DNA from: Virgifigura deserti | Lineage (GTDB): Bacteria > Pseudomonadota > Alphaproteobacteria > Dongiales > Dongiaceae | Assembly: GCA_003576685.1 (NCBI GenBank) | Contig: QOZR01000016.1 | Span: 36,073-100,072, forward strand | DNA: 64,000 nucleotides | Direction of reading: 5' to 3' | Part shown: positions 1 through 8,789 of the stretch, piece after piece | Numbering within the stretch: position 1 is the first letter of the stretch | Layout: each line of letters begins with the position of its first letter | Program-made: the position numbers and the translations under genes | The notes under the pieces: model-generated | The model's input: only the letters and a program-made list of their open reading frames with translations | The model's database searches: none | Told to the model about the DNA's origin: nothing

Positions 1-148
1 GTCCGCGCTCCCGCTGCCGCGCCGCGGCGCCGATCGCGCTCGGATGGGTGAGCGCCCGGCGCAGCAGGTCGGGCTGCGCGAAGCGGTGGCCGAGCGCCTC
101 GGTCAGGGCTGCGCCATCTTCGGCGGGGACGGAGGCGTGATGACTCAC
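1..148 (-). CDS. rnc: Ribonuclease III, N-terminal fragment (runs off the window)
   Basis: The complement reads from a GTG start at 148 into a protein with LGHRFAQPDLLRRALTHPS, the N-terminal signature of RNase III, which cleaves double-stranded RNA in rRNA processing. Only the first 49 codons are present, so the catalytic NERLEFLGD region is outside the window. The GTG start overlaps the lepB stop (GTGA), which implies translational coupling, and lepB-rnc is the usual order in alphaproteobacteria. Confidence 0.9.
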   Translation of the reverse strand, partial: MSHHASVPAEDGAALTEALGHRFAQPDLLRRALTHPSAIGAAARQRERG

Positions 149-894
149 TCTATCGCGTCCAGCAATCGGTCGAAACGCGTGGCCGGAAGCCATTTCCAGA
201 TCTCCAGCGGGCTGGCATCCCGCGCGGAATGCGAATAGAAGATGAACTCGGCCCGGCCGACAAGGTTCTCCGCGGGAATGAAGCCGACCATCGAGGTTCG
301 GCTGTCCTGCGAATTGTCCCGATTGTCGCCCATCGCGAAATAGTGGCCAGGGGGCACGGTAAAGACGGGAGTGTCGTCGAGCGCGGCATGGTCGCTCCGC
401 TCGATGATGTAATGGGATTTGCCGTTTGGCAGCGTCTCCTCATATAGATCAACCGTCTCCCTCATTTCGATCATGCCGATTCCCGCATCGATCATATAGT
501 CGTCGATCAGCGTCCGCTCCACGGGCTCGCCATTGATGTGGAGCACGCCCTCGCGAACCTGGATGCGGTCGCCAGGCAGTCCGACGATGCGTTTGATGTA
601 ATCGGTCTTGCCGTCGGTCGGCAGCTTGAAGACGGCGACATCGCCCCGCTCCGGCGGCGATTCGAAGATCCGTCCCTCGAACAGCGGCAGGCCGAAGGGT
701 AGCGAGTAGCGGCTGTAGCCATAGGAGAATTTCGAGACGAACAGGAAGTCGCCGACCAGCAGCGTTGGGATCATCGACCCGGAGGGAATGTTGAACGGCT
801 CATAGGCGAACGCCCGGACCACAACAGCGATCAGGACCGCGTAGATCACCGTCCGGATGGTGTCCAGCACGCCGCCGGATTTACGCTTTGACAT
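145..894 (-). CDS. lepB: Signal peptidase I
   Basis: Membrane-bound serine/lysine protease that removes signal peptides from exported proteins. One N-terminal membrane segment (about residues 11-30) precedes box B, IPSGSMIPTLLVGD, whose second serine (S40) is the nucleophile. The general-base lysine is K101 in YIKRIVGLPGD, and box E is GDNRDNSQDSR. I chose ATG at 894 because AGGTGG lies 8 bases upstream; a GTG at 906 would add four residues. The 249-aa length is normal for the family. The stop overlaps the start of rnc. Confidence 0.96.
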   Translation of the reverse strand: MSKRKSGGVLDTIRTVIYAVLIAVVVRAFAYEPFNIPSGSMIPTLLVGDFLFVSKFSYGYSRYSLPFGLPLFEGRIFESPPERGDVAVFKLPTDGKTDYIKRIVGLPGDRIQVREGVLHINGEPVERTLIDDYMIDAGIGMIEMRETVDLYEETLPNGKSHYIIERSDHAALDDTPVFTVPPGHYFAMGDNRDNSQDSRTSMVGFIPAENLVGRAEFIFYSHSARDASPLEIWKWLPATRFDRLLDAIE

Positions 895-1005
895 TAAAGA
901 AGCCACCTAAATATATACCTCATACGAAAACTGATGAAGCGAACGAGGCTCAAGCGAGGCGGCTCTCCCGAGGCCTCGACCGGCGCCGATCGCCGGGCAC
1001 GCGCC

Positions 1006-1425
1006 TCAACCGGACGGATCCGGAGTTGCTGACGGGATTGCCGAAATGATCACGATGGCCTGAGCAAGGGGGTGATCGTCGGTGATGGTCAGATCGATCT
1101 GCGCCACCATGCCCTTTGGCGTGATCGCGGACAGCCGCTCCGCGGCGCCGCCGGTCAGCGCCAGGGTCGGCTTCCCCGAGGGCAGGTTCACGACCCCCAT
1201 GTCGCGCCAGAAAACGCCATTGTTCAGCCCGGTGCCGAGCGCCTTCGCGCAAGCCTCCTTCGCGGCGAAACGCTTGGCATAGCTGGCGGCGCGGTTGCGC
1301 CGCCGATCGGACTTTCGTTGCTCGACCGTCGTGAAGACGCGCGCGACGAACCGCTCGCCATAGCGGTCGAGCGTGCGCTCGATCCGGCGAATATCGATCA
1401 TGTCGTTGCCGAGGCCGAGAATCAT
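1006..1425 (-). CDS. acpS: Holo-[acyl-carrier-protein] synthase
   Basis: Transfers 4'-phosphopantetheine from CoA to acyl carrier protein, activating fatty-acid synthesis. The protein begins MILGLGNDMIDIRRIE with the metal-binding Asp, and carries the family motif RFAAKEACAKALGTG. At 139 aa it has the usual size of a bacterial AcpS. It lies 30 bases after pdxJ on the same strand, in the common pdxJ-acpS-lepB order. The roughly 110 bases between it and lepB hold no other gene. Confidence 0.95.
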   Translation of the reverse strand: MILGLGNDMIDIRRIERTLDRYGERFVARVFTTVEQRKSDRRRNRAASYAKRFAAKEACAKALGTGLNNGVFWRDMGVVNLPSGKPTLALTGGAAERLSAITPKGMVAQIDLTITDDHPLAQAIVIISAIPSATPDPSG

Positions 1426-1455
1426 GTCGCGAGGGTCATATCTTGGGGGCCATCT

Positions 1456-2211
1456 TCAGGCGCTTCGCTCGCCGCCAGCCTCGGCTCGCGCCTTATCCAT
1501 CAGCGCGCGCATGCGGCGAACGGTGCTGTCGAGCCCGCCGAAGATTGCCTCGCCGATCAGGAAATGCCCGATATTGAGCTCGCTCAGCGTGGCGATCGCC
1601 GCGACCGGCCCGACCGTATCGAAGGTCAGCCCGTGTCCAGCATGGCATTCGAGGCCGATTCGCTCGGCATGGGCAGCCGCCTCGACGAGGCGCCGGAGAT
1701 GGCGCTCGCGCGCGGCGCCTTCTGCCTCGCAATAGGTCCCGGTATGCAGTTCGACGATGTCAGCCCCGAGTTCCAGCGAGGCGTCGAGCTGCGCCGCATC
1801 CGGCTCCACGAACATCGACACCCGGATTCCGGCCTCGCGCAGCCGCCGGACGAAGGAGGCCAGATGGTCGCGCCCGCCGGCCACGTCGAGCCCGCCCTCC
1901 GTGGTCCGCTCCTCGCGCTTCTCCGGAACGAGGCAGGCCGCATGCGGCTTGTGCCGGAGCGCGATCGTCAGCATCTCCTCGGTCGCCGCCATCTCGAAAT
2001 TGAGCGGCAGGTCGATTTCCCGGATCAGCCGCTCGATGTCGTCGTCTGAGATATGGCGGCGATCTTCGCGCAGATGCGCGGTGATTCCATCCGCACCCGA
2101 TTGCGCGGCCAGCCGGGCGGCACGGACCGGATCCGGGTGGCGCCCGCCGCGGGCATTGCGGATCGTCGCCACATGGTCGATGTTCACTCCGAGACGCAAT
2201 TGCCGCCTCAT
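1456..2211 (-). CDS. pdxJ: Pyridoxine 5'-phosphate synthase
   Basis: Condenses 1-deoxyxylulose 5-phosphate with 3-amino-2-oxopropyl phosphate to give pyridoxine 5'-phosphate (vitamin B6 pathway). Diagnostic stretches include LGVNIDHVATIRNARGG near the N terminus, GADGITAHLREDRRHI, and LECHAGHGLTFDTV. The frame stays open upstream, but ATG at 2211 fits the known N terminus and overlaps the preceding stop as ATGA, giving a normal 251-aa protein. Cytoplasmic, and coupled to the DUF2062 gene upstream. Confidence 0.96.
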   Translation of the reverse strand: MRRQLRLGVNIDHVATIRNARGGRHPDPVRAARLAAQSGADGITAHLREDRRHISDDDIERLIREIDLPLNFEMAATEEMLTIALRHKPHAACLVPEKREERTTEGGLDVAGGRDHLASFVRRLREAGIRVSMFVEPDAAQLDASLELGADIVELHTGTYCEAEGAARERHLRRLVEAAAHAERIGLECHAGHGLTFDTVGPVAAIATLSELNIGHFLIGEAIFGGLDSTVRRMRALMDKARAEAGGERSA

Positions 2212-2810
2212 CGATTGATCTCTCCCGCCGCCTGGGCTCCTGCCCGGGACGCTGACTCGGACGCTGCCTGGGCCCGGAACGGCCGCTGCCGGCTCCCCCG
2301 CCGGGACCGCCGAGCATGCTGATAGGCGGCGACGGCCGCGCGCACGGGCCAGAAAGTCAGGAACCAGACCACCACCGCCGTCGGCACGCCGCCGACCATC
2401 ATCGGCAGCAGGACCCGCCACGGATGATCAAAGACATAGGTCAGGGTCAGCTCATCGGGCAGATCGCTCACCCAGACCGTCCCCATCATCCAGTGGCCCA
2501 GATGATATATCCATAGAAAGATAAATGGAAATGTCCAAGGATTGCCGATCACGGTCCCCAGCGCCGAGGCGAGGATATTGCCGCGCAGCAGCCAAGCGAG
2601 CAGCGCCGCGCCGGCAAAATGGAAGCCGAGGAGCGGCGTGAAGGAGATCGCCGCCCCGCAGGCGAAGCCGGCGGCGATGCTGGCCGGCGTTCCTGGCAGG
2701 CGGCCGACCCGATGGGCGACATAGAGGGTCGATCGCCGCCAGCCGCGGCTCGGCCACAGGAATTCCTTGAGGCGCCGGATCGGATGGAGTTTCTTGCGGC
2801 GGCGAAACAT
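2208..2810 (-). CDS. DUF2062 membrane protein
   Basis: A 200-aa protein with a basic N terminus (MFRRRKK) and several membrane segments. It contains GRLPGTPASIAAGFACG and SFTPLLGFHFAGAALLAWLLRGN, followed by GNPWTFPFIFLWIYHLG, all typical of DUF2062. The function of the family is not known. Its stop overlaps the pdxJ start, so it is probably translated together with pdxJ and acpS. The C-terminal 40 residues are rich in Arg, Ala and Ser and look disordered. Confidence 0.85.
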   Translation of the reverse strand: MFRRRKKLHPIRRLKEFLWPSRGWRRSTLYVAHRVGRLPGTPASIAAGFACGAAISFTPLLGFHFAGAALLAWLLRGNILASALGTVIGNPWTFPFIFLWIYHLGHWMMGTVWVSDLPDELTLTYVFDHPWRVLLPMMVGGVPTAVVVWFLTFWPVRAAVAAYQHARRSRRGSRQRPFRAQAASESASRAGAQAAGEINR

Positions 2811-2856
2811 CAGAACTCGACGCGGCCGCTGAACCGGAGAGCCGCGTTAGAAGCCG

Positions 2857-2901
2857 CTCGTGTGATGGTTCCGAAGTTCGGCATCGGAACCATCACACGA
2901 G
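2857..2901. repeat. Perfect inverted repeat 1 (18-bp arms)
   Basis: The left arm CTCGTGTGATGGTTCCGA (2857-2874) is exactly complementary to 2884-2901, with a 9-base loop. It lies between rsh and the DUF2062 gene, both on the minus strand. No T-tract follows on either strand, so a standard intrinsic terminator is unlikely. As RNA it would form a very stable hairpin in the rsh-to-DUF2062 spacer. Confidence 0.9.
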
Positions 2902-2913
2902 TTTCAACAGGTG

Positions 2914-2963
2914 AGTGTCCCGATCGCGAAATTCGAATGTTCGAATTTCGCGATCGGGACACT
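2914..2963. repeat. Perfect inverted repeat 2 (24-bp arms)
   Basis: Arms 2914-2937 and 2940-2963 are perfectly complementary with only two bases (TG) between them. The left arm begins AGTGTCCCGATCGCG and the centre is AATTCGAA/TTCGAATT. It lies 12 bases from inverted repeat 1. Such a long palindrome with so small a loop could extrude as a cruciform or form a stable RNA hairpin. There is no T-tract after it. Confidence 0.92.
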
Positions 2964-3007
2964 GGCATGACAAAAGAAAAGCGCGCTGAACGCATTCCGA
3001 TACGCCC

Positions 3008-5170
3008 CTATCCTCGCGCGCGCTCGACCGAGTTGATCAGGGGACTTGCCCGCAATGCCGCGATGATATTGGTCAGGTGCCGCAGATCCGTCACCTCAAC
3101 ATCGATCATCATCTCGAAGAAATCAATCGAACGGTTGGTGATCTTGAGGTTCGTGATGTTGCCACCGGCCTTGCCGATCACGGTCGTCAGGTTGCCGAGG
3201 CTGCCCGGCTCGTTGGCGATGACGACGTGGATTCGGCCGACATGGCCGTCCTCGCCGCCCGAGTCCACCTCCCATGCGACATCCAGCCAGCGTTCGGGCG
3301 AGTCGGCGAAGCTTTCGAGGGTGTCGCAGTCGATCGTGTGGATCGTCACACCCTTGCCGGTGGTGACGATACCGACGATCCGGTCGCCCGGCAGAGGGTG
3401 GCAGCAACCCGCGAAATGCACCGCCATGCCGGGGATCAGGCCGGTGATGGGGACGGCAAGGTCCTTCGACTTGCGCTGGCGTCCGCGATGCGGGCCGAGC
3501 GGCACCACCTTGTCGCCCTTGGCGCCGGGCTTGCTGCCGGGGAAGACAGTATTGATGACCTCGCGGCCCGTCTGGATTCCTTCGCCGACAATGGCATAGA
3601 GGTCGTCAACGCTATCGCACTTGAACTTCTTCAGCGCCGTATCAAGCGCTTTTTCGCTGAATTCATGGCCTTCCTGGCGGAACGCCTTCTGCAGGATCGC
3701 CCGGCCGAGCGCGAGGTACTGCGCCCTCTGCTGGGTGCGGATGAAGCGGCGGATATGGGCGCGCGCCTTGCCGCTGACGACGAACCGCTCCCAGGCCGGC
3801 GACGGCGTCTGGGCGCGCGAGGTGACGATCTCGACCTGATCGCCGTTATGCAGTTCGCTGCGCAACGGCATGATGCGGCCGTTGATCTTGGCGCCGACGC
3901 AGGTATCGCCCACCTCGGAATGGACCGCATAGGCGAAATCGACCGGCGTCGCGCCGCGCGGTAGCGCGATCAGATCGCCCTTCGGGGTGAAGCAGAAGAC
4001 CTGGTCCTGGAACATCTCGAGCTTGGTGTGCTCGAGAAACTCCTCCGGGCCGGACGCCTTTTCCAGGATGTCGAGCAGCTCGCGCAGCCAGCGATATTGC
4101 CGGCCTTCGACCTGCCGCGCGGGCTGCCTGCTGCCGTCCTGCTTGTATTTCCAATGCGCGGCGACGCCGAACTCCGCAACCTCGTGCATCTCGCGGGTTC
4201 GGATCTGGATCTCAATGCGCTGCCGTTCGGGGCCGATCACGCCGGTATGGAGCGAGCGGTAGGCGTTCGGCTTGGGCGTGCTGATATAGTCCTTGAAGCG
4301 GCCGGGCACCATCGAATAGCGGCTGTGCAGGATGCCGAGCGCCTGATAGCACTGCCCGACATCGGCAACGGCGATGCGGAAGGCCATGATGTCGGAAAGC
4401 TGCTCGAAGCCGATGTTCTTCCGCTGCATCTTGCGCCAGATCGAATAGGGCGACTTCTCACGGCCCACGATCAGGGCCTGCAGGCCGCCCTCCGCGAGGG
4501 TGCGCTTCAGCTCGTCGATGATGCGGCCGACCATGTCGCCGCCCTGCTCGCGCAGGAACTTCAGCCGCTGGGTGATCGAATCGCGGGCCTCGGGGTTGAG
4601 TTCGGCGAAGGCGAGATCCTCGAGCTCGTCCTTCATCTGCTGCATGCCCATGCGCTCGGCGAGCGGCGCATAGATCTCCATGGTCTCCAGCGCGATCCGT
4701 TTCCGCTTCTCCGGGCTGCGGATGTAATGCAGCGTCTGCATGTTGTGCAGCCGGTCGGCCAGCTTGACCAGCAGCACGCGGATGTCCTCGGACATCGCCA
4801 GCACCAGCTTGCGGAAATTTTCCGCATGCTTGCTCTGGTCCGACTGCAGCTCGATTCGGGACAGCTTGGTCACGCCGTCGACGAGGCGGGCGATCTCCTT
4901 GCCGAAGAGCTGCTCGATCTGGTCGAGGGTCGCGTCGGTGTCCTCGACCGTATCGTGGAGCAGCGCCGTCACGATCGAGGCGCTGTCCAGCTTCATCTTG
5001 GTCAGGATGTCCGCGACTTCGAGCGGATGGGAGAAATAGGGGTCGCCCGAGGCCCGCTCCTGCGAGCCGTGGGCCTTCATCGAGAAGACATAGGCGCGGT
5101 TCAGGGCGTCTTCGTCCGCGCCCGGATCATAGGCCCTTACACGTTCAACCAGTTCAAACTGCCGGATCAT
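3008..5170 (-). CDS. rsh: Bifunctional (p)ppGpp synthetase/hydrolase (RelA/SpoT homologue)
   Basis: Makes and degrades the stringent-response alarmone. The N-terminal HD hydrolase domain has H48, H72-D73 and HDTVEDT. The synthetase domain shows RFKDYISTPKPNAYRSLHT and EIQIRTREMHEVAEFGVAAHW. A TGS domain follows (about 380-450, FCFTPKGDLIALPRGATPVDFAYAVH), then the C-terminal helical, zinc-finger-like and ACT regions ending near residue 720. Intact residues in both active sites indicate a bifunctional enzyme, as expected for the single Rsh of alphaproteobacteria. It follows rpoZ on the same strand. Confidence 0.97.
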   Translation of the reverse strand: MIRQFELVERVRAYDPGADEDALNRAYVFSMKAHGSQERASGDPYFSHPLEVADILTKMKLDSASIVTALLHDTVEDTDATLDQIEQLFGKEIARLVDGVTKLSRIELQSDQSKHAENFRKLVLAMSEDIRVLLVKLADRLHNMQTLHYIRSPEKRKRIALETMEIYAPLAERMGMQQMKDELEDLAFAELNPEARDSITQRLKFLREQGGDMVGRIIDELKRTLAEGGLQALIVGREKSPYSIWRKMQRKNIGFEQLSDIMAFRIAVADVGQCYQALGILHSRYSMVPGRFKDYISTPKPNAYRSLHTGVIGPERQRIEIQIRTREMHEVAEFGVAAHWKYKQDGSRQPARQVEGRQYRWLRELLDILEKASGPEEFLEHTKLEMFQDQVFCFTPKGDLIALPRGATPVDFAYAVHSEVGDTCVGAKINGRIMPLRSELHNGDQVEIVTSRAQTPSPAWERFVVSGKARAHIRRFIRTQQRAQYLALGRAILQKAFRQEGHEFSEKALDTALKKFKCDSVDDLYAIVGEGIQTGREVINTVFPGSKPGAKGDKVVPLGPHRGRQRKSKDLAVPITGLIPGMAVHFAGCCHPLPGDRIVGIVTTGKGVTIHTIDCDTLESFADSPERWLDVAWEVDSGGEDGHVGRIHVVIANEPGSLGNLTTVIGKAGGNITNLKITNRSIDFFEMMIDVEVTDLRHLTNIIAALRASPLINSVERARG

Positions 5171-5275
5171 GGCTCACCCCGGGCTCTCGCCACCCGGCCT
5201 TCGCCAGAGTGCGGCGTTGCCCGTTCAGGCAGCCTCTCCGGTCCGCGCCATGCCGGCAGCGTGAACTGCCTCCAC

Positions 5276-5692
5276 CTACGCCTGGGAGTCGTCGTCGAGG
5301 TCCGTCGCGCCGGGCTCTTCCTCGGCCGGCTCCTCCACGCCCTCGTCCTCGCTCAGCGCTTCTTCATCCTCGCCGGACTCCTGCGGCGCCACCGTCTGCA
5401 TCAGGTCGCTCAGCAGATCGCTGTCGGTCGCGCCGAAGCCGCCTTCCTCCTCGGGCTCGTCGGTTTCGACATGCTTCTGGAGGTCTTGGATCAGGCTGTT
5501 GCCGAGCGCATCGAGATCGACGGTCTCATCGGCGATCTCCCTGAGGGCGACCACCGGGTTCTTGTCGTTGTCGCGATCGATGGTCAGCGGCGCCCCCGCG
5601 GAGACGTCACGGGCCCGCTGCGCCGCCAGCATGACGAGGTCGAACCGGTTGGGAATTTTGATAACACAATCTTCGACGGTAACGCGCGCCAT
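5276..5692 (-). CDS. rpoZ: DNA-directed RNA polymerase subunit omega
   Basis: Small subunit that aids folding of beta' and assembly of RNA polymerase. The protein begins MARVTVEDCVIKIPNRFDLV and continues to LAAQRARDVSAG, the conserved omega fold, with NPVVALREIADETVD after it. I chose ATG at 5692 because the family begins MARVTVEDC; the frame is open farther upstream. The 138-aa protein has the long acidic tail (DEEALSEDEG) common in alphaproteobacteria. It lies about 105 bases before rsh, the usual rpoZ-rsh order. Confidence 0.96.
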   Translation of the reverse strand: MARVTVEDCVIKIPNRFDLVMLAAQRARDVSAGAPLTIDRDNDKNPVVALREIADETVDLDALGNSLIQDLQKHVETDEPEEEGGFGATDSDLLSDLMQTVAPQESGEDEEALSEDEGVEEPAEEEPGATDLDDDSQA

Positions 5693-5814
5693 TCTTGTCT
5701 CGCTCCAAACAGCGGGAAAAACAGATGATTTCCCTGAATATATTGCCGCACCGCACACAAAGCAAGGCGGACTGCGGCATCTCGAGAGAGGGCGCCCACA
5801 TAGGGGCGCCCGGC

Positions 5815-6318
5815 TTAGTTCGCCAGCGGCCGCACCACCTGTTCCGGCGGCAGGTCCGCGATCAGTGCCTGGATTGGTCGGTCGCTGGCCGGGTGGCGCC
5901 AGTCGGGCACGAGCTCGGCCAGCGGCCGGAGAACGAAGGCCCGCTCCGCCAGCCGGGGATGCGGCAGCAAAGGTGGCGTCGGCCCGTGGTTAACGCGGCG
6001 GCCGTAGACCAGCAGATCGAGATCGACGACCCGGGCCTCGTTCCGCTCGCGCCGCTCGCGGCCGAACGCCTGCTCGACCTCGTGAAGGGTCGCGAGCAGA
6101 CCCGCCGGGTCCAGCGTCGTGTCGACGAGCGCCACGCCATTGACGAACCAGGGCTGGTCGGAGGCGGGCACGGGCATGCTCTCGTACCAGCGGGAGCGGC
6201 GGCGGATCGCGACGCCGTGCCGCTCCAGCGACTCCAGCGCCGCCTCGAGCGTCGCCCGGGGCGGCCCGAACCGGTGGCTCGGCAGGTTCGCTCCGAGTCC
6301 GATGAGAATATCTTCCAT
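5815..6318 (-). CDS. folK: 2-amino-4-hydroxy-6-hydroxymethyldihydropteridine pyrophosphokinase
   Basis: Transfers pyrophosphate from ATP to hydroxymethyldihydropterin in folate synthesis. The sequence starts MEDILIGLGANLPSH and contains WYESMPVPASDQPWFVNGVA and RVVDLDLLVYGRR, which supply the ATP/Mg and pterin-binding residues, followed by PHPRLAERAFVLRPLAEL. Its 167 aa are typical. It lies upstream of rpoZ on the same strand and is divergent from the NYN-domain gene. Confidence 0.95.
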   Translation of the reverse strand: MEDILIGLGANLPSHRFGPPRATLEAALESLERHGVAIRRRSRWYESMPVPASDQPWFVNGVALVDTTLDPAGLLATLHEVEQAFGRERRERNEARVVDLDLLVYGRRVNHGPTPPLLPHPRLAERAFVLRPLAELVPDWRHPASDRPIQALIADLPPEQVVRPLAN

Positions 6319-6518
6319 GAATGTGGACCTGAATGGGGCGTCGGGCGCCTTGTCGTTCCTCTTTCAGACGCTACTTATAGGTTAAGAACCGCAGGGCCGC
6401 CATATAAGGGTTTCTCTTAGGAATTTATGATCGTGAGCGCATTTCATCACTCGCTTTCAGCTCCGCTGCGGACCTGTGCCCATGGAGCCTTCGATTAACA
6501 TTCGGGACCAGTCTCGCC

Positions 6519-7109
6519 ATGACCTTTTATCCTCAGGAGCGTGTCGCCCTTTTCATCGACGGCGCCAATCTCTATGCCGCCGCCCGCGCCCTCGGCTTCG
6601 ACATCGACTATAAGCGCCTGCTCGAGGTCTTCGCCGAGGAGTGCCAGTTGATCCGCGCCTTCTATTACACGGCCCTGATCGAAGACCAGGAATATTCGCC
6701 GATCCGCCCGCTGGTCGATTGGCTCGACTATAACGGCTATACGATGGTGACCAAGCCGACCAAGGAGTTCACCGACTCCTCCGGCCGCCGCAAGATCAAG
6801 GGGAACATGGACATCGAGCTCGCCATCGACGTGATGGAGATGGCCGAGCATCTCGACCATGTGGTGCTGTTCTCGGGCGACGGCGACTTCCGCCGGCTGG
6901 TCGAGGCGGTGCAGCGGAAGGGCCTTCGCGTCACCGTGGTGAGCACGATTCGCTCGGCGCCGCCGATGATCGCCGACGAGCTGCGGCGCCAGGCCGACAC
7001 CTTCGTCGAGCTCGAGGAGTTGGCCGACCGCATCGCCCGCACCCACGGCAACCGCGCGCCCGCCGTGCCTTCCACCGGCGAGGACGATCCGATCCTCGAA
7101 TCCGCGTGA
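6519..7109 (+). CDS. NYN-domain (LabA/DUF88-type) putative ribonuclease
   Basis: The protein (196 aa) has the PIN-like NYN fold. VALFIDGANLYAAAR supplies the first acidic metal ligand, KIKGNMDIELAIDVM the second group, and VVLFSGDGDF the third, with VVSTIRSAPP after it. NYN proteins are predicted metal-dependent RNases, and the family also includes the cyanobacterial clock protein LabA. Its stop overlaps the GTG start of the uracil-DNA glycosylase gene, so the two are translationally coupled. The RNA target cannot be read from sequence. Confidence 0.85.
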   Translation: MTFYPQERVALFIDGANLYAAARALGFDIDYKRLLEVFAEECQLIRAFYYTALIEDQEYSPIRPLVDWLDYNGYTMVTKPTKEFTDSSGRRKIKGNMDIELAIDVMEMAEHLDHVVLFSGDGDFRRLVEAVQRKGLRVTVVSTIRSAPPMIADELRRQADTFVELEELADRIARTHGNRAPAVPSTGEDDPILESA

Positions 7110-7792
7110 CCGGCCTGCCATTGTCGGCGCCAGCGGGCTCCGGGGCAGGCTCCGGCAGCGAACCGGGCCGCGACTGCCCCCTCTGCCCGCGCCTGGCTTC
7201 GCTGCGCGTGAGGATGCGCGGCGTCGAGCCGCTCTGGCACAACGCCCCGGTGCCGGCCTTCGGCGGGGTCGACGCCCGCTTGCTGGTCGTCGGGCTGGCG
7301 CCGGGCCTCAACGGCGCCAGCCGGACCGGCCGACCCTTCACCGGCGACTATGCCGGAGACCTCCTCTACGCCACGCTGCAGCGGTTCGGCTTCGCCGAGG
7401 GCGACTACGGCAAAAGCCCGGACGACGGGCTGCGTCTGGTCGATTGCCGGATCACCAACGCGGTCCGCTGCGTGCCGCCGGAGAACAAGCCGACGACGGC
7501 GGAGATTGCCGCCTGTCGCCCGTTCCTGGAAGCGGAAATCGCCGCCCTCCCCACCCTGCGAGCGATCCTCGCCCTCGGCCTGATCGCCCACAACGCGGTG
7601 CTGACGGCCTTCGGCGAACGCCGCAGCCGATGGCCCTTCGCCCATGGTGCCCGCCACCCTCTGCCGAACGGCCTCCTGCTCGCCGACAGCTATCACTGCT
7701 CGCGCTACAACACGAACACCGGCCGGCTGACCGAGGCGATGTTCCAGGAGGTGTTTCAGGGGCTGCGGCGGTATCTCGACGAGGCGGATTGA
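7106..7792 (+). CDS. Uracil-DNA glycosylase, family 5 (UDGb-like)
   Basis: Base-excision repair enzyme that removes uracil, and in family 5 often other deaminated bases, from DNA. Motif 1 is GLAPGLNGASRTGRPFTGDY, in which Ala replaces the usual activating Asp/Asn, as is characteristic of family 5. Motif 2 is SYHCSRYNTNTGRLT. Cys24 and Cys27 (CPLC), plus cysteines in CRITNAVRC and ACRPF, could ligate the 4Fe-4S cluster of families 4 and 5. The GTG start overlaps the NYN stop. The 228-aa length fits. Confidence 0.9.
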   Translation: MTGLPLSAPAGSGAGSGSEPGRDCPLCPRLASLRVRMRGVEPLWHNAPVPAFGGVDARLLVVGLAPGLNGASRTGRPFTGDYAGDLLYATLQRFGFAEGDYGKSPDDGLRLVDCRITNAVRCVPPENKPTTAEIAACRPFLEAEIAALPTLRAILALGLIAHNAVLTAFGERRSRWPFAHGARHPLPNGLLLADSYHCSRYNTNTGRLTEAMFQEVFQGLRRYLDEAD

Positions 7793-7817
7793 ACCTAGCC
7801 AACACCCCAACGCCGGT

Positions 7818-8789
7818 TCAGGGCGTGTCCGGCAGCGGCGCGGCCCGTCGGGCGATTCTCCGCTCCCGGTGAAAGACGTAGAGGCCCGAGCCGATGATGA
7901 TGGCGACCCCCGCCCAGGTCGTCGCGTCGGGGAAGTCGCCGAAGACCAGCAGCCCGAGCAGGGTCGCGCTGATGATCTCGATATACTGGAACGGCGCCAG
8001 GACGCCGGCCGGCGCGCGGCGGAAGGCGAACACGACCAGGATGTGCGAGACGGTCGCCAGAACGCCCAGCCCGACCATCAGCCCCCAGTCCCGCAGGCTC
8101 GGCCAGACCGGCTCGATGACGCCGATGCCGGCACCCGCGCCGATGCCGAGGGCGGCCGACAGGACGAGCGCGCCGAACAAGCCCGCCCAGAACTGCATCG
8201 CCGCCGCGCTCTCGCGCTTCGCGAGAAGCCGGGTCAGGATGAGATACAGGGCGAAGCAGAAGGCCGAGCCGAGCGGCAGCACGGCCGCCCAGCCGAAGGC
8301 CTGCCAGCTCGGCCGAATGATGACCAGCGCGCCGCCGAAGCCGACCGCGACCGCCGCCAGCCGGCGCCAGCCGATCGGCTCGCCCAGCAATAGCGCGGAG
8401 AGAAGCGTGAGGATCAGCGGCTCGACGAAGAAGATGGCGATCGCGTCCGCCATCGGCAGGTGCTTGAGGGCCCAGAAGAAGAGCAGCGTCGCCACCGCGA
8501 TCAGGCCGCCGCGGGCGGCGTGCAGGTCGAGGCGCGGCGGCACCGCCTGCCCCCCTGCCGCCTGCCCTCTCGCCGATTTTCGCCGCATTGTGAGAACGGC
8601 CGGCAGCAGGAAGATCGTCTGAAAGAAGAAGCGCGCCCACGCGACCTGCCCGGGCGCGACGGTGGCCGCGAGCGTCTTGGCGATCGCGTCCATGCACGGC
8701 ACCATCAGCATGGCCGCCGCCATGATCAGGATGCCGGTCTCGACGTCCCGGCCGGACGTCCCGGGCGTAGTGGCGGTGGGTGCGTTCAC
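7818..8789 (-). CDS. EamA-family (DMT superfamily) transporter
   Basis: An integral membrane protein of about ten segments built from two EamA repeats. ETGILIMAAAMLMVPCMDAIAKTLA opens repeat 1 and GSAFCFALYLILTRLLAKRE opens repeat 2. Such carriers usually export metabolites or amino acids; the substrate is unknown. The frame is open to 8978, but that stretch reads MRFFPHPELVEGRR, a translated genomic repeat, so I placed the start at GTG 8789 (323 aa). No strong ribosome site is visible there, so the start is uncertain. Confidence 0.82.
   Translation of the reverse strand: MNAPTATTPGTSGRDVETGILIMAAAMLMVPCMDAIAKTLAATVAPGQVAWARFFFQTIFLLPAVLTMRRKSARGQAAGGQAVPPRLDLHAARGGLIAVATLLFFWALKHLPMADAIAIFFVEPLILTLLSALLLGEPIGWRRLAAVAVGFGGALVIIRPSWQAFGWAAVLPLGSAFCFALYLILTRLLAKRESAAAMQFWAGLFGALVLSAALGIGAGAGIGVIEPVWPSLRDWGLMVGLGVLATVSHILVVFAFRRAPAGVLAPFQYIEIISATLLGLLVFGDFPDATTWAGVAIIIGSGLYVFHRERRIARRAAPLPDTP

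Noticed and set aside
2857..2901. Intrinsic terminator for rsh
   Set aside because: The stem is perfect, but no T-run follows on the transcribed strand, so it is listed only as an inverted repeat.
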